From NCBI RefSeq assembly GCF_002835665.1, contig NZ_PIZV01000050.1, forward strand, positions 1 to 58,791: DNA of 58,791 bases. Reading direction: 5' to 3'. The position numbers and the translations under genes were made by a program. This DNA comes from Chryseobacterium sp. PMSZPI. GTDB taxonomy: Bacteria > Bacteroidota > Bacteroidia > Flavobacteriales > Weeksellaceae. Positions 32,666 through 41,280 of this stretch are shown here, piece by piece (the first letter of the stretch is position 1; every line of letters starts with the position of its first letter). The notes below the pieces were generated by a model. It saw nothing but the letters and a program-made list of their open reading frames with translations. It had not been told where the DNA came from and searched no databases.

Positions 32666-33247
32666 ATGACTGAGTCCTTAAAAAAACACATCAGAGAATA
32701 CATAAACATTTCAGATGAAAAACTGAATAAATATTGTGATGCTTTTAAACTTCGGAAAATAAAGAAAAAAGACTTTCTTTTACAAGAAGGTAATATTTGT
32801 GAGTTCGAAGGATTTGTAGTTAATGGCTGTTTTAAAGTTTCCCATACCGATCAAAACGCTGCCGAACAGATATTATATTTTGGAATTGAAAATTGGTGGA
32901 TTTCAGATATAGATAGTTTTATCAATCGTATTCCTTCTAAACTTAATATTCAGGCTCTTGAAGACAGTGAAATCCTTCTTATTTCAAAAGAAGATAAAGA
33001 AAAATTTTATACAGAAATACCTGAGGTTGAAAGATTGATGAGGCTCAAATTTCAAATGTCAATTATCGCTTTACAACGAAGAATTATCAACAACCTGAGT
33101 AAACCTTCAGATGAACGTTACGTTGAATTTCTGAAAGAATATCCAGAAATTGCTTCTCGTCTTACAAACATTCAGATTGCAGCTTATCTTGGAGTTACTC
33201 CGGAATTTATAAGCCGTATTCGTAGAAAGATTACGGAGAATAAGTGA
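32666..33247 (+). CDS. Crp/Fnr family transcriptional regulator
   Basis: A 193-residue regulator with an N-terminal cyclic-nucleotide-binding-like beta-barrel (about 20-120, LLQEGNICEFEGFVVNGCFK and ILYFGIENWWISDIDSF). A C-terminal helix-turn-helix follows (RLTNIQIAAYLGVTPEFISRIRRK, 165-188). The barrel lacks the phosphate cassette needed for cAMP, and there is no Fnr-type cysteine cluster at the N terminus, so the signal is unknown. Such regulators are numerous in Chryseobacterium-like genomes and often control one neighbouring transporter or oxidoreductase. Here the near neighbours are ribB and fmt, so no clear target stands out. Confidence 0.88.
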   Translation: MTESLKKHIREYINISDEKLNKYCDAFKLRKIKKKDFLLQEGNICEFEGFVVNGCFKVSHTDQNAAEQILYFGIENWWISDIDSFINRIPSKLNIQALEDSEILLISKEDKEKFYTEIPEVERLMRLKFQMSIIALQRRIINNLSKPSDERYVEFLKEYPEIASRLTNIQIAAYLGVTPEFISRIRRKITENK

Positions 33248-33258
33248 GGTAATAATTA

Positions 33259-33297
33259 CAAAAGTCACAAAAGAGTTTATAACTTTTGTGACTTTTG
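33259..33297. terminator. perfect palindrome, terminator between crp-like gene and fmt
   Basis: CAAAAGTCACAAAAG (33259-33273) and CTTTTGTGACTTTTG (33283-33297) are perfect 15-bp inverted copies with a 9-base loop, between convergent genes. The arm sequence also occurs at about 5507-5525, so it is probably also a member of a dispersed repeat family. Confidence 0.75.
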
Positions 33298-33311
33298 CGA
33301 TTGAAATTTTC

Positions 33312-34256
33312 TTAAAGTGATATCTCGTCAAAATTTCTGAAGCCATTCAGAAAATCTTTCACAGTCATTCTTTTTTTACCTTCCAGTTGAAGCTCCTGTG
33401 GAAAATAAACTCCGTCTTCAGTATAAATTTTAAACTCGTTTTTCGAAATATCTAAGGTTCCGGCAGGTTTTTCATGGTTTGAAATCTCAAATTTCCCTCC
33501 GAATATTTTTAATCCTTTTTCTTCCTCCGCGATTTTTAATATGGTAAAGGCAGCAGGATAAGGTGACATTCCTAAGATAAATTGATGGATTGTTTTTGAA
33601 GGAGCTTCCCAATTAATTCGGGTATCTTCTTTAAAAATTTTATAAGCGTTTTTAGGATGTTCCACTTGAGGCTGGGGTTTCTCTTCAATGGCATTTTCAG
33701 CGAGGCCATCTAATGTTTTTACTACTAATTTTGAACCCATTACCATAAGTCTGTCATGAAGGCTTCCTGCGTTTTCGTCAGGTAAAATTTCCAGTTCTTC
33801 CTGAAGAAGGATATTTCCTTCGTCAATCTTTTCATTAATGAAGAAAGTTGTTGCTCCGGTTCTTTCTTCTCCGTTGATTACGGCATAGTTGATAGGAGCA
33901 GCTCCTCTGTAGTCCGGCAATAAAGATGCATGAAGATTGAATGTTCCCATTTTAGGCATTTCAAAAAGAATTTTAGGCATCATTCTGAATGCTACTACTA
34001 CGAAAACATCGGCATCTAACTTCCTAAGCTCTTCTAAAAATTCCGGATTCCTTAATTTTTCCGGTTGAAAAACAGGAATATGATGTTCCGAAGCATATAC
34101 TTTTACCGGTGATTGGTGGATCTTTTGTCCCCGTCCGCTAGCTTTGTCTGCAACTGTTACTACACCCACTACTTCATGATGAGATTGATGAATAGCCTCC
34201 AAAGAAGTTTTTGCAAACTCAGGAGTACCTAAAAAAACGACTTTCAATGATTTCAT
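33312..34256 (-). CDS. fmt: methionyl-tRNA formyltransferase
   Basis: Fmt formylates the initiator Met-tRNA using 10-formyl-tetrahydrofolate. At 314 residues it has the normal length. It starts MKSLKVVFLGTPEFAKTSLE. It has the folate-site/catalytic block FNLHASLLPDYRGAAPINYAVIN, containing Asn and His of the active site, and the aspartate in FFINEKIDEGNIL. A C-terminal OB-fold domain follows from about residue 205. The consensus -7 box TATCTTTG ends only 4 bases before the ATG, so its mRNA may have no leader. Upstream lies a G-rich repeat tract. Convergent with the Crp-like gene. Confidence 0.96.
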   Translation of the reverse strand: MKSLKVVFLGTPEFAKTSLEAIHQSHHEVVGVVTVADKASGRGQKIHQSPVKVYASEHHIPVFQPEKLRNPEFLEELRKLDADVFVVVAFRMMPKILFEMPKMGTFNLHASLLPDYRGAAPINYAVINGEERTGATTFFINEKIDEGNILLQEELEILPDENAGSLHDRLMVMGSKLVVKTLDGLAENAIEEKPQPQVEHPKNAYKIFKEDTRINWEAPSKTIHQFILGMSPYPAAFTILKIAEEEKGLKIFGGKFEISNHEKPAGTLDISKNEFKIYTEDGVYFPQELQLEGKKRMTVKDFLNGFRNFDEISL

Positions 34257-34260
34257 AATG

Positions 34261-34268
34261 CAAAGATA
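34261..34268 (-). promoter_or_regulatory. -7 box TATCTTTG abutting fmt
   Basis: Perfect consensus on the minus strand, 4 bases before the start codon. A transcript starting about 7 bases downstream of the box would begin at or within the ATG. Confidence 0.6.
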
Positions 34269-34280
34269 AGTTTTTGGCTC

Positions 34281-34405
34281 GAGAGTTCTTGTGTGTCGGA
34301 GTGTGAGAGTGTGAGGGTTTGAGAGTTTGAGGGTGGGAGAGTTTGAGGGTGGGAGAGTTGGAGAGTTGGAGAGTGAGAGAGTTAGTGTGTGGAGGTGTTT
34401 GAGGA
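34281..34405. repeat. G-rich degenerate minisatellite (GAGAGTTTGAGGGTGG units)
   Basis: The plus strand is a run of GAGAGT, GTGAGG, TTTGAGGGTGG and GAGAGTTG units with few C. Five GGG tracts occur within 34313-34353 (GGGTTTGAG..., GGGTGGGAG twice), so a G-quadruplex on this strand is conceivable. It lies between fmt (start) and recQ (stop), just upstream of the fmt promoter. Confidence 0.7.
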
Positions 34406-34476
34406 AATAAGAATTGAAAAATACTTTAGATCCAAATTAAGTAATGATGACACATTGCCTCATCATCCATCATTCA

Positions 34477-36384
34477 TCACTCATTATTCAAGGCATATGT
34501 CCTGAAGTTAACCATTCTTACTTTTCCGGAGTCGAGAAGAAAGATTAGATTTTCTAAAATATTTTCTTTTGAATGATAACTTAATTGTACGGAAAGTTCT
34601 TCAATTGTAGAAGGCTTTTTAGCTAATAAATTAATGATCTGTTGAGAAATATTTTTTCCAAAAATAGATTGTTTATTTTTTTCACAAACAGAACATTGGC
34701 CACAATTTTTCGAGTTTTTCTCTCCAAAATAAGCCAGGATAAGTTTCATTTTGCAGTAGTCATTATTTTCTGCATAAAATTTCATCTCCTCCCATTTTTG
34801 AATTTTGTTTCTTTGGATATGTTCAAAAAGTTTCCAGTAAGCATTATTAATGGCTCTTTCGTCACGAGGTTTTAAGAATTTAATGCTTGATAATGCACCA
34901 TCAATATATTCCAGATATTTTTTTTGTTGAAGTTCCTTTAAACGCTCCTTAATCAATGGAATACTTACCTCCATTTTATTGCTTACCTGTTGTTCACTAA
35001 ACATGACTTTGTGAGTGGTAATTCCGGATACGCTGCGCAGAAGAAGCTCTATAAAATGAGCGTCTTTTCGTGGTAACTGATCTATTTCATCGGGTTTTAT
35101 TAAAAGTTCCAGAGAAGACAGGCTTTTATTATCATTGTAGTAAATGATTTCCTGATTGTGAAGGAAATTAAGAACATTATTGATTTTTGCCTTAGACAAT
35201 TTTGTGAAGTTCTGTATTCCTAATGTATTTAATTGAAATGTTTTTTCAGGAAGTTCAAATTCAGCAACTTGAAAAATAGAATAGAGATAATTGATGATTT
35301 TTAAGAATTCAGCTTTATTAGGGATCTGATTTTTTAAGATCTGGTCGAAATTTAAAAGTTCTTGTTTATTCCAGAGCATAAAGGCAAAGCTGTCCTTTCC
35401 GTCTCTTCCTGATCTTCCGATTTCCTGATAATAGTTTTCCAAAGATGCAGCAGGAGAGTAGTGAAGAACAAAGCGAACATTATCTTTATCAATTCCCATC
35501 CCAAAAGCATTTGTGGAAATCAGAACATGATTATCACTGCTATTCCAAATGTTTTGTCTCGTATTTTTTTCTTTTGTCGTCAATCCGGCATGAAAGTAAT
35601 CCACATTTTTCAGCTGATTTTTTTTCAAAAACTCGGCAAGTAGTTCTGCTTCTTTTCTGGTTCTTACGTATACAATCCCTGAGTCGTTGGTGTATTTTAG
35701 TATATCAAAAACACGTTGGAATTTATCTGAAACTTCTTCCGTAAAGATTTTAATATTGTCTCTTTTAAAACTTTTTTGAAATACTGAAGGTTTCCTAAGT
35801 TCTAGTTTTATTTTGATTTCTTCCAGAACCTTTGGAGTTGCTGTTGCCGTTAATGCTAAACAAGGAATTTCAGGATTATTTTTTCTGAAGTCTTTTATGT
35901 TTTGATAACTTGGGCGGAAATCCTGTCCCCATTCTGAAATACAGTGAGCTTCATCAACTGCAATAAAAGAGAGTTGAATATCTTGAATATTTTGAAGAAA
36001 CTGTGTATTAGTGAGTCGTTCAGGAGATATATATAATAGTTTCGTAAGCCCTTCCTTGCAACGGCCATAAATAGCCTCTGCATCATACTCATCCAATTCT
36101 GAAGACAGGTATTCTGCTTCTATGCCACGAAACTTAAGTTGATTCACCTGATCTTTCATCAAAGCAAGCAAAGGAGAAATAACAAGGCAGGTTCCTTCTT
36201 TTAATAAAGCAGGAAGCTGATAACATAAAGATTTTCCTGCTCCTGTTGGGAGTAGAACTAATGTATCCTTTTCAGTTATAACTGAATTGATAATTTCTTC
36301 CTGAGAATCCCTGAAGACTGTATAGCCCCAGAAATACTTAAGAGTATCATACTTTAACTTTTGAAAATCTTGCGGAGAAATCAT
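34477..36384 (-). CDS. recQ: ATP-dependent DNA helicase RecQ
   Basis: A 635-residue 3'-5' helicase of recombination and repair. Motif I is LLPTGAGKSLCYQLP, the DEAH box is AVDEAHCISEWGQDFRPSY, motif V has STNAFGMGIDKDNVRFVLH, and motif VI has YYQEIGRSGRDG. The RecQ-specific zinc site is present: Cys in NDYCKMKLILAYF, then three in CGQCSVCEK (about 565-570). A short winged-helix region ends the protein; the HRDC domain is not seen, so it is a compact RecQ form. It is preceded by the terminator of an ompA-type gene on the same strand, so it is probably transcribed alone. Confidence 0.95.
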   Translation of the reverse strand: MISPQDFQKLKYDTLKYFWGYTVFRDSQEEIINSVITEKDTLVLLPTGAGKSLCYQLPALLKEGTCLVISPLLALMKDQVNQLKFRGIEAEYLSSELDEYDAEAIYGRCKEGLTKLLYISPERLTNTQFLQNIQDIQLSFIAVDEAHCISEWGQDFRPSYQNIKDFRKNNPEIPCLALTATATPKVLEEIKIKLELRKPSVFQKSFKRDNIKIFTEEVSDKFQRVFDILKYTNDSGIVYVRTRKEAELLAEFLKKNQLKNVDYFHAGLTTKEKNTRQNIWNSSDNHVLISTNAFGMGIDKDNVRFVLHYSPAASLENYYQEIGRSGRDGKDSFAFMLWNKQELLNFDQILKNQIPNKAEFLKIINYLYSIFQVAEFELPEKTFQLNTLGIQNFTKLSKAKINNVLNFLHNQEIIYYNDNKSLSSLELLIKPDEIDQLPRKDAHFIELLLRSVSGITTHKVMFSEQQVSNKMEVSIPLIKERLKELQQKKYLEYIDGALSSIKFLKPRDERAINNAYWKLFEHIQRNKIQKWEEMKFYAENNDYCKMKLILAYFGEKNSKNCGQCSVCEKNKQSIFGKNISQQIINLLAKKPSTIEELSVQLSYHSKENILENLIFLLDSGKVRMVNFRTYALNNE

Positions 36385-36413
36385 GCTGTAAAAATAAGGA
36401 AAGTATCAAAACA

Positions 36414-36439
36414 AAAAAAGTCACGCATTGCGTGACTTT
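36414..36439 (-). terminator. intrinsic terminator after the first ompA-like gene
   Basis: On the minus strand GTCACG and CGTGAC pair around a short loop, followed by a run of seven T. Confidence 0.75.
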
Positions 36440-36462
36440 CATATAATAAATTAATAAGTTTA

Positions 36463-37896
36463 TTATTTAGCTTCGAAGTAAACTCTTCTGTTTGCTCTGT
36501 TTTTCCATTCAGGGCATTTAGTAGCTGGCTCACATTCAGGATATTTAAGGTCTCTTTTACCTTTTCCTACAGCGTTTAGCTTACCATTTTGAACACCGTT
36601 TTTGATTAGGTAGTTCTTCACATTATTAGCTCTTCTTTGTGATAATTTTAAGTTGTAAGCATCAGTACCTCTTGTATCAGTAGCTCCGATTACATTGTAA
36701 GAACCATTTGAAGAATTAATATAGTTTACAGCATTATTTAAGATTGGAGTATTTGATGGTAAAATTCTGTCAGAATTTAAATCAAACTCAATTCCTTCTA
36801 GCTTAGTTTCTGTTTCTATTACAGGTCCTGTTGTTGTAGGACAACCATTGTTCTCAACTGGTCCAGGAACTGTTACACACTTATCGTAAAGGTCAATAAC
36901 ACCATCTAAGTCTGTGTCAAGAGCAACTCCGGCACCGTCCACTCTTGCTCCTGCAGGAGTGTCAAGTTGTCTGTCCCAATCGTCGCATACACCATCGTTA
37001 TCAGCATCTCCTTTTTTACATACTTCGATATCTTGGTTTTTATTTGCTAAAACATCAAGCTTGTAGTAGATTTCCTGAAGCGGATCATGCCACATTAAGT
37101 GAGATTCGTGTTTTCCTAATTTTAGAGATACCCCTAAAGTAGCGTTAAAGAAGTTATCAGAAACTTGTGAAGAACGTCTGTTGATAGCGCTATATGGATC
37201 ACCTCCACCATCAAATGTATCATCACCGGTGATGACATACATTAATCTACCTTCAATATCTATTCTTCTGCTAACTTTATACTTTAACCCGGCACCAGCC
37301 TGAGCAAACATAGATCCAAGTTTGAAAGGTTTCACTTCAGTCATCAATCTCTGACCATTAATGTCTTTTTGATATGCTCTATAGGCAAGTGTTCCCACAC
37401 CAGCATATCCGTGTAAAGCCCATCTGAAAGGAGAGTGGTTGTCAACTCTTCTCAAAAGGTTTGAGAAATTGATATCTCCTAAGATCGAGATCGCATCATA
37501 CTGAGTTCTCCCACCTACTGCAGTTGCATCAGGTGCTGCATCTTTAGTATTGAACCATCCTTGTCTTGTTTCTCCTCTGTCATATTGTAATTTTAAACCA
37601 AAAGCATGAGTGATTGCTTTATCAATACTTACATAAGCAGAGTATCCAAAAAGGTTTTTACCATTACCATTTTTGATAGACGTTAAATCAGCTGATTGCA
37701 TAAGAGGAACTCCGGCACCGGCTGAAATCGACCAGTCATTAAATCTCTTCGATTGATTGGTAAATGGGGAAACATTGGCAGACCCAGAAGAAAATGTATT
37801 TGGGTACTCTCCCTTTGAAACTGCCGTTGAGTCTTGTGCATAACTCGCAGTAGGAATCGCTAAAGTTAATGCAACAATTGCTAAACTTAATTTCAT
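36463..37896 (-). CDS. OmpA family outer membrane protein (copy 1)
   Basis: A 477-residue outer-membrane protein. A signal peptide ends PTASYAQ (residue 21). An N-terminal beta-barrel-like region (about 45-270) follows. Next come thrombospondin type 3 calcium repeats (GDADNDGVCDDWDRQ, DTDLDGVIDLYDKC) and a proline/asparagine linker (VPGPVENNGCP). The protein ends with an OmpA-like peptidoglycan-binding domain (about 368-477) with ATDTRGTDAYNLKLSQRRAN, the Asp and Arg that contact diaminopimelate. It anchors the outer membrane to the cell wall. It is one of three adjacent paralogues, with long near-identical stretches shared with copy 2. The gene has its own terminator. Confidence 0.93.
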   Translation of the reverse strand: MKLSLAIVALTLAIPTASYAQDSTAVSKGEYPNTFSSGSANVSPFTNQSKRFNDWSISAGAGVPLMQSADLTSIKNGNGKNLFGYSAYVSIDKAITHAFGLKLQYDRGETRQGWFNTKDAAPDATAVGGRTQYDAISILGDINFSNLLRRVDNHSPFRWALHGYAGVGTLAYRAYQKDINGQRLMTEVKPFKLGSMFAQAGAGLKYKVSRRIDIEGRLMYVITGDDTFDGGGDPYSAINRRSSQVSDNFFNATLGVSLKLGKHESHLMWHDPLQEIYYKLDVLANKNQDIEVCKKGDADNDGVCDDWDRQLDTPAGARVDGAGVALDTDLDGVIDLYDKCVTVPGPVENNGCPTTTGPVIETETKLEGIEFDLNSDRILPSNTPILNNAVNYINSSNGSYNVIGATDTRGTDAYNLKLSQRRANNVKNYLIKNGVQNGKLNAVGKGKRDLKYPECEPATKCPEWKNRANRRVYFEAK

Positions 37897-38058
37897 AGTG
37901 TTATTTTTTTAAGTTAAGTTATTTTAAATGATTTTTTTTGCTAAATATGATTTTTGTGTTGATTTTTTTTAAAAGGAGTTTATGGTGTTTAGATAATTCC
38001 AGAACGTATTCCCCCTAAAATGATATAAAGGTATGTAAAATATTTCGTAGTAGAAAAA

Positions 38059-38093
38059 AAAAAACCGAAAAGAACAATTCTTTTCGGTTTTTT
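38059..38093 (-). terminator. strong intrinsic terminator after the second ompA-like gene
   Basis: Perfect 16-bp stem AAAAAACCGAAAAGAA / TTCTTTTCGGTTTTTT with a 3-base loop. Confidence 0.88.
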
Positions 38094-38107
38094 ATATTAT
38101 TAAGAAA

Positions 38108-39646
38108 TTATTTTTTCTTTTTCTTAGCCGCAGCTTTTTTAGCGGTAGCTTTTTTCGCAGGTTTTTTTACAGGAGCGTCTTCATAATCTTTCTTTGTGAT
38201 AGAATTCCATTCAGAACCTTCTATAAATCTTACTGTTACTTTTCTGTCTGCTAATCTTTCAGCGTCTGAAGCTGAAGCAGGAATTTTAGCTTCTGCTGAA
38301 CCTACACCTCTTGATTTTAGTACAGTTTCATTTACACCTCTACTTTCTAATGCACCTACTACGGCAGCTGCTCTTTCTTTAGATAATCTAAGGTTGTAAG
38401 CTGCATTTCCTTTAATATCAGTGTGTCCTGTTAGTAAATAATTACCTCCATTCTCTTTGATAATTGAAGCTGCTAAGTCTAATTTACTATTAGATTCAGG
38501 TCTGATAGTAGCTTTATTAAAGTTGAAGTAAATATCTTTTAATGTTTTTTCTACTTCTACTGCAGTTTGATTATTATCTTTTTTCACTGGACAACCATTG
38601 TTTTCAACTGGTCCAGGAACTGTTACACACTTATCGTAAAGATCAATAACACCATCTAAGTCTGTGTCAAGAGCAACTCCGGCACCGTCCACTCTTGCTC
38701 CTGCAGGAGTATCAAGTTGTCTGTCCCAATCGTCACATACACCATCGTTATCAGCATCTCCTTTTTTACATACTTCGATATCTTGCTTCTTATTAGCTAA
38801 AACATCAAGCTTGTAATAGATTTCCTGAAGCGGATCATGCCACATTAAGTGAGAGTCATGTTTTCCTAGTTTGAATGAAAGACCTAAAGTAGCGTTAAAG
38901 AAGTTATCAGAAACTTGTGAAGAACGTCTGTTGACAGCGCTATATGGATCACCTCCACCATCAAATGTATCATCACCGGTGATGACATACATTAATCTAC
39001 CTTCAATATCAACTCTTCTGTTAACTTTGAACTTTAAACCGGCACCAGCCTGAGCAAACATAGATCCAAGTTTGAAAGGCTTCACTTCAGTCATTAGTCT
39101 CTGACCTGTAATATCTTTTTGATATGCTCTGTAAGCAATTGTTCCCACACCAGCATATCCGTGTAAAGCCCATCTGAAAGGAGAGTGGTTATCAACTCTT
39201 CTCAAAAGGTTTGAGAAATTGATATCTCCTAAGATCGAGATCGCATCGTACTGAGTTCTTCCAGCTACTGCAGTTGCATCAGGTGCTGCATCTTTAGTAT
39301 TGAACCATCCTTGTCTTGTTTCTCCTCTGTCATATTGTAAATTGATCCCAAAAGCATGAGTGATCGCTTTATCAACACTTACATAAGCAGAATATCCAAA
39401 AAGGTTCTTACCATTACCATTCTTGATTGATGTTAAATCAGCTGATTGCATAAGAGGAACTCCGGCACCCACTGAAATAGACCAGTCGTTAAATCTTTTT
39501 GATTGATTATTGAATGGAGAAACATTAGCAGAGCCAGAAGTGAATGTATTTGGATATTGTCCACTCGATGCTGCTGTTGTGTCTTGTGCATAGCTGGCAG
39601 TAGGGATTGCCAATGCTAATGCTGCAATTGTTAAACTTAATTTCAT
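38108..39646 (-). CDS. OmpA family outer membrane protein (copy 2, lysine-rich tail)
   Basis: A 512-residue paralogue of the gene before it. It has the same signal peptide type (ending PTASYAQ), barrel region, thrombospondin type 3 repeats and linker. The OmpA domain (about 370-475) is of a different, more divergent version, with IYFNFNKATIRPESNSKLDL and GHTDIKGNAAYNLRLSKERA. After it, a basic tail runs KKPAKKATAKKAAAKKKKK to the stop; such Lys/Ala tails are unusual on OmpA proteins and may bind wall polymers. The barrel and linker are almost the same as in copy 1, while the C-terminal domains differ strongly. That pattern fits domain swapping or gene conversion. Confidence 0.92.
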   Translation of the reverse strand: MKLSLTIAALALAIPTASYAQDTTAASSGQYPNTFTSGSANVSPFNNQSKRFNDWSISVGAGVPLMQSADLTSIKNGNGKNLFGYSAYVSVDKAITHAFGINLQYDRGETRQGWFNTKDAAPDATAVAGRTQYDAISILGDINFSNLLRRVDNHSPFRWALHGYAGVGTIAYRAYQKDITGQRLMTEVKPFKLGSMFAQAGAGLKFKVNRRVDIEGRLMYVITGDDTFDGGGDPYSAVNRRSSQVSDNFFNATLGLSFKLGKHDSHLMWHDPLQEIYYKLDVLANKKQDIEVCKKGDADNDGVCDDWDRQLDTPAGARVDGAGVALDTDLDGVIDLYDKCVTVPGPVENNGCPVKKDNNQTAVEVEKTLKDIYFNFNKATIRPESNSKLDLAASIIKENGGNYLLTGHTDIKGNAAYNLRLSKERAAAVVGALESRGVNETVLKSRGVGSAEAKIPASASDAERLADRKVTVRFIEGSEWNSITKKDYEDAPVKKPAKKATAKKAAAKKKKK

Positions 39647-39695
39647 CGTGTATTATTATATGATTTTCTTTTTTTGAAAATGATTTAAACTTTTT

Positions 39696-40826
39696 TTATT
39701 TTTTGATAGGGCATCCGTTGTTTTCAACTGGTCCGGGAACTGTTACACACTTATCGTATAAGTCGATAACACCATCAAGGTCCATATCTAAAGCGACACC
39801 AGCTCCGTCTACTCTTGCTCCTGCAGGAGTATCTAACTGTCTGTCCCAATCGTCGCAAACTCCGTCATTGTCTGCATCTCCTTTTTCGCAAACAACAAGA
39901 TCAGTAGATGCATTTTCTAAAACGCTTGTTTTATAGTATGCTTCCTGAAGTGGATCATGCCATGCTAAATGAGATAGTTGTTTTCCTAGTTTGAAAGACG
40001 CACCTAAAGATACTGTCCAAGCGTTGTAAGATCTTTTGTTGTTAAGGATAGTGTATCTGTATCCTGATTCTACAGGATTTTTCGGATCATAACTTGAATT
40101 ATTCCATCCACTTCCATCAAATGATTGCTCACCACTGATTAAATACATGGTTCTTGCTTCAATGTCAATAAGTGGCGAAACGTTATATTTCACACCTAAC
40201 CCCAATTGATAAAATACAGAGCCTAAGTCAAGTTCTTTTTTAACAAATAATGGAACTCTTTTTGGAGCATCACTCCATCTGTTTCGATCATTGTCATGCA
40301 GGGAAGTTCTGTACGCTTGAAGCCCGAGTCCACCATAACCATGGAAAGCCCAACGGTATGGAGAATGATTATCTACTCTTCTTAATAAATTAGAAAAATT
40401 AATATCTCCTAATAAAGAAACTTGATCAAACTGTGTTGTAGCAGTTGCTACGCCCGCCAATTGTCCCGGTACACCAGGAAGCTGACCTGTTTGTTTTGTT
40501 TCTCCTCTCATGTACATAAGGCTTACACCAAAAGTATGTGTAATCTGCTTGTCAATACTTACGTAAGCATTATATCCCCAATTTACCTTGTCTTTATTAA
40601 TAGACGTAAGAGCAGAGTGTACCATAAATGCAGGACCTCCTCCAACAGAAATAGACCAGTCTCTGAAGCGTCTGGCTTTGTTATCAAAAGGTTGTACATT
40701 TGCGGAACCCGAAGAAAAGGTATTTGGGTACTCAGTAGAAGAGTTTACTGTAGTGCTGCTATTGCTATTCTGAGCGAAAGCTGCAATTGGCAAGGTTGTA
40801 GCCAATAATAATAAACCTAATTTCAT
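39696..40826 (-). CDS. OmpA-like outer membrane protein without OmpA domain (copy 3)
   Basis: A 376-residue paralogue. It has a signal peptide (ending LPIAAFAQ), the same barrel region and the same two thrombospondin type 3 repeats. It stops right after the linker (PGPVENNGCPIKK), so it lacks the peptidoglycan-binding domain entirely. The 49 bases that follow do not encode a remnant, so this is not a recent frameshift. The barrel is more diverged than between copies 1 and 2 and has an insertion near FDGSGWNNSSYDPKNP. It lies 17 bases after folK and 49 bases before copy 2 on the same strand, so cotranscription with either is possible. Confidence 0.9.
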   Translation of the reverse strand: MKLGLLLLATTLPIAAFAQNSNSSTTVNSSTEYPNTFSSGSANVQPFDNKARRFRDWSISVGGGPAFMVHSALTSINKDKVNWGYNAYVSIDKQITHTFGVSLMYMRGETKQTGQLPGVPGQLAGVATATTQFDQVSLLGDINFSNLLRRVDNHSPYRWAFHGYGGLGLQAYRTSLHDNDRNRWSDAPKRVPLFVKKELDLGSVFYQLGLGVKYNVSPLIDIEARTMYLISGEQSFDGSGWNNSSYDPKNPVESGYRYTILNNKRSYNAWTVSLGASFKLGKQLSHLAWHDPLQEAYYKTSVLENASTDLVVCEKGDADNDGVCDDWDRQLDTPAGARVDGAGVALDMDLDGVIDLYDKCVTVPGPVENNGCPIKK

Positions 40827-40843
40827 ACAATATGTTTTATGTT

Positions 40844-41260
40844 TTAAATAAAATCTTTTAATAATATTCTGGAAAAATCCCTTTCAAAAAGATGTTTTTT
40901 ATGAGGGATTTCTAATCTTTCTGATTTAAAATTTAATTCATTATACTTAATAATATCAATATCTATAATTCTGTCGCAATAGCCACCAGATACTTTTGAA
41001 TCATTAACCCTTCCCATTTCAGCCTCAATTTTTTTTATACTATCAAGCAGCTGAATTGGTGAAAGATGCGTGAATATTATAGTTGCAATATTACAAAAAA
41101 TATTGGAACTGACAAATTCTACGGGATCAGATATTAAAAATTCGCTTATTTGTGAAATTTCATTCCCCGCATCACGTATTTTACTGATTGCGAGTTCTAA
41201 ATTTTTTTTTTGATCTCCAAGGTTACTTCCGAGTAACAAAATGACCTTATGTTGCGACAT
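40844..41260 (-). CDS. folK: 2-amino-4-hydroxy-6-hydroxymethyldihydropteridine diphosphokinase
   Basis: FolK transfers pyrophosphate from ATP to 6-hydroxymethyl-dihydropterin in folate synthesis. The protein is 138 residues, a bit shorter than E. coli FolK (about 159). It begins VILLLGSNLGDQKKNLELAI, the family N terminus. The magnesium/ATP site YCDRIIDIDIIKY is near residue 96, in the usual DxxxDID form. The substrate-binding NxxG/P residues near 42-55 look somewhat divergent. It is divergent from sppA with only 20 bases between the start codons, and is followed 17 bases later by an ompA-like gene on the same strand. Confidence 0.9.
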   Translation of the reverse strand: MSQHKVILLLGSNLGDQKKNLELAISKIRDAGNEISQISEFLISDPVEFVSSNIFCNIATIIFTHLSPIQLLDSIKKIEAEMGRVNDSKVSGGYCDRIIDIDIIKYNELNFKSERLEIPHKKHLFERDFSRILLKDFI

Positions 41261-41280
41261 ATTGGAAAATTGATTGAATT

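Noticed and set aside
40422..40808. 128-residue frame antisense to the third ompA-like gene
   Set aside because: No signal, family motif or promoter; it lies wholly within a well-supported gene.
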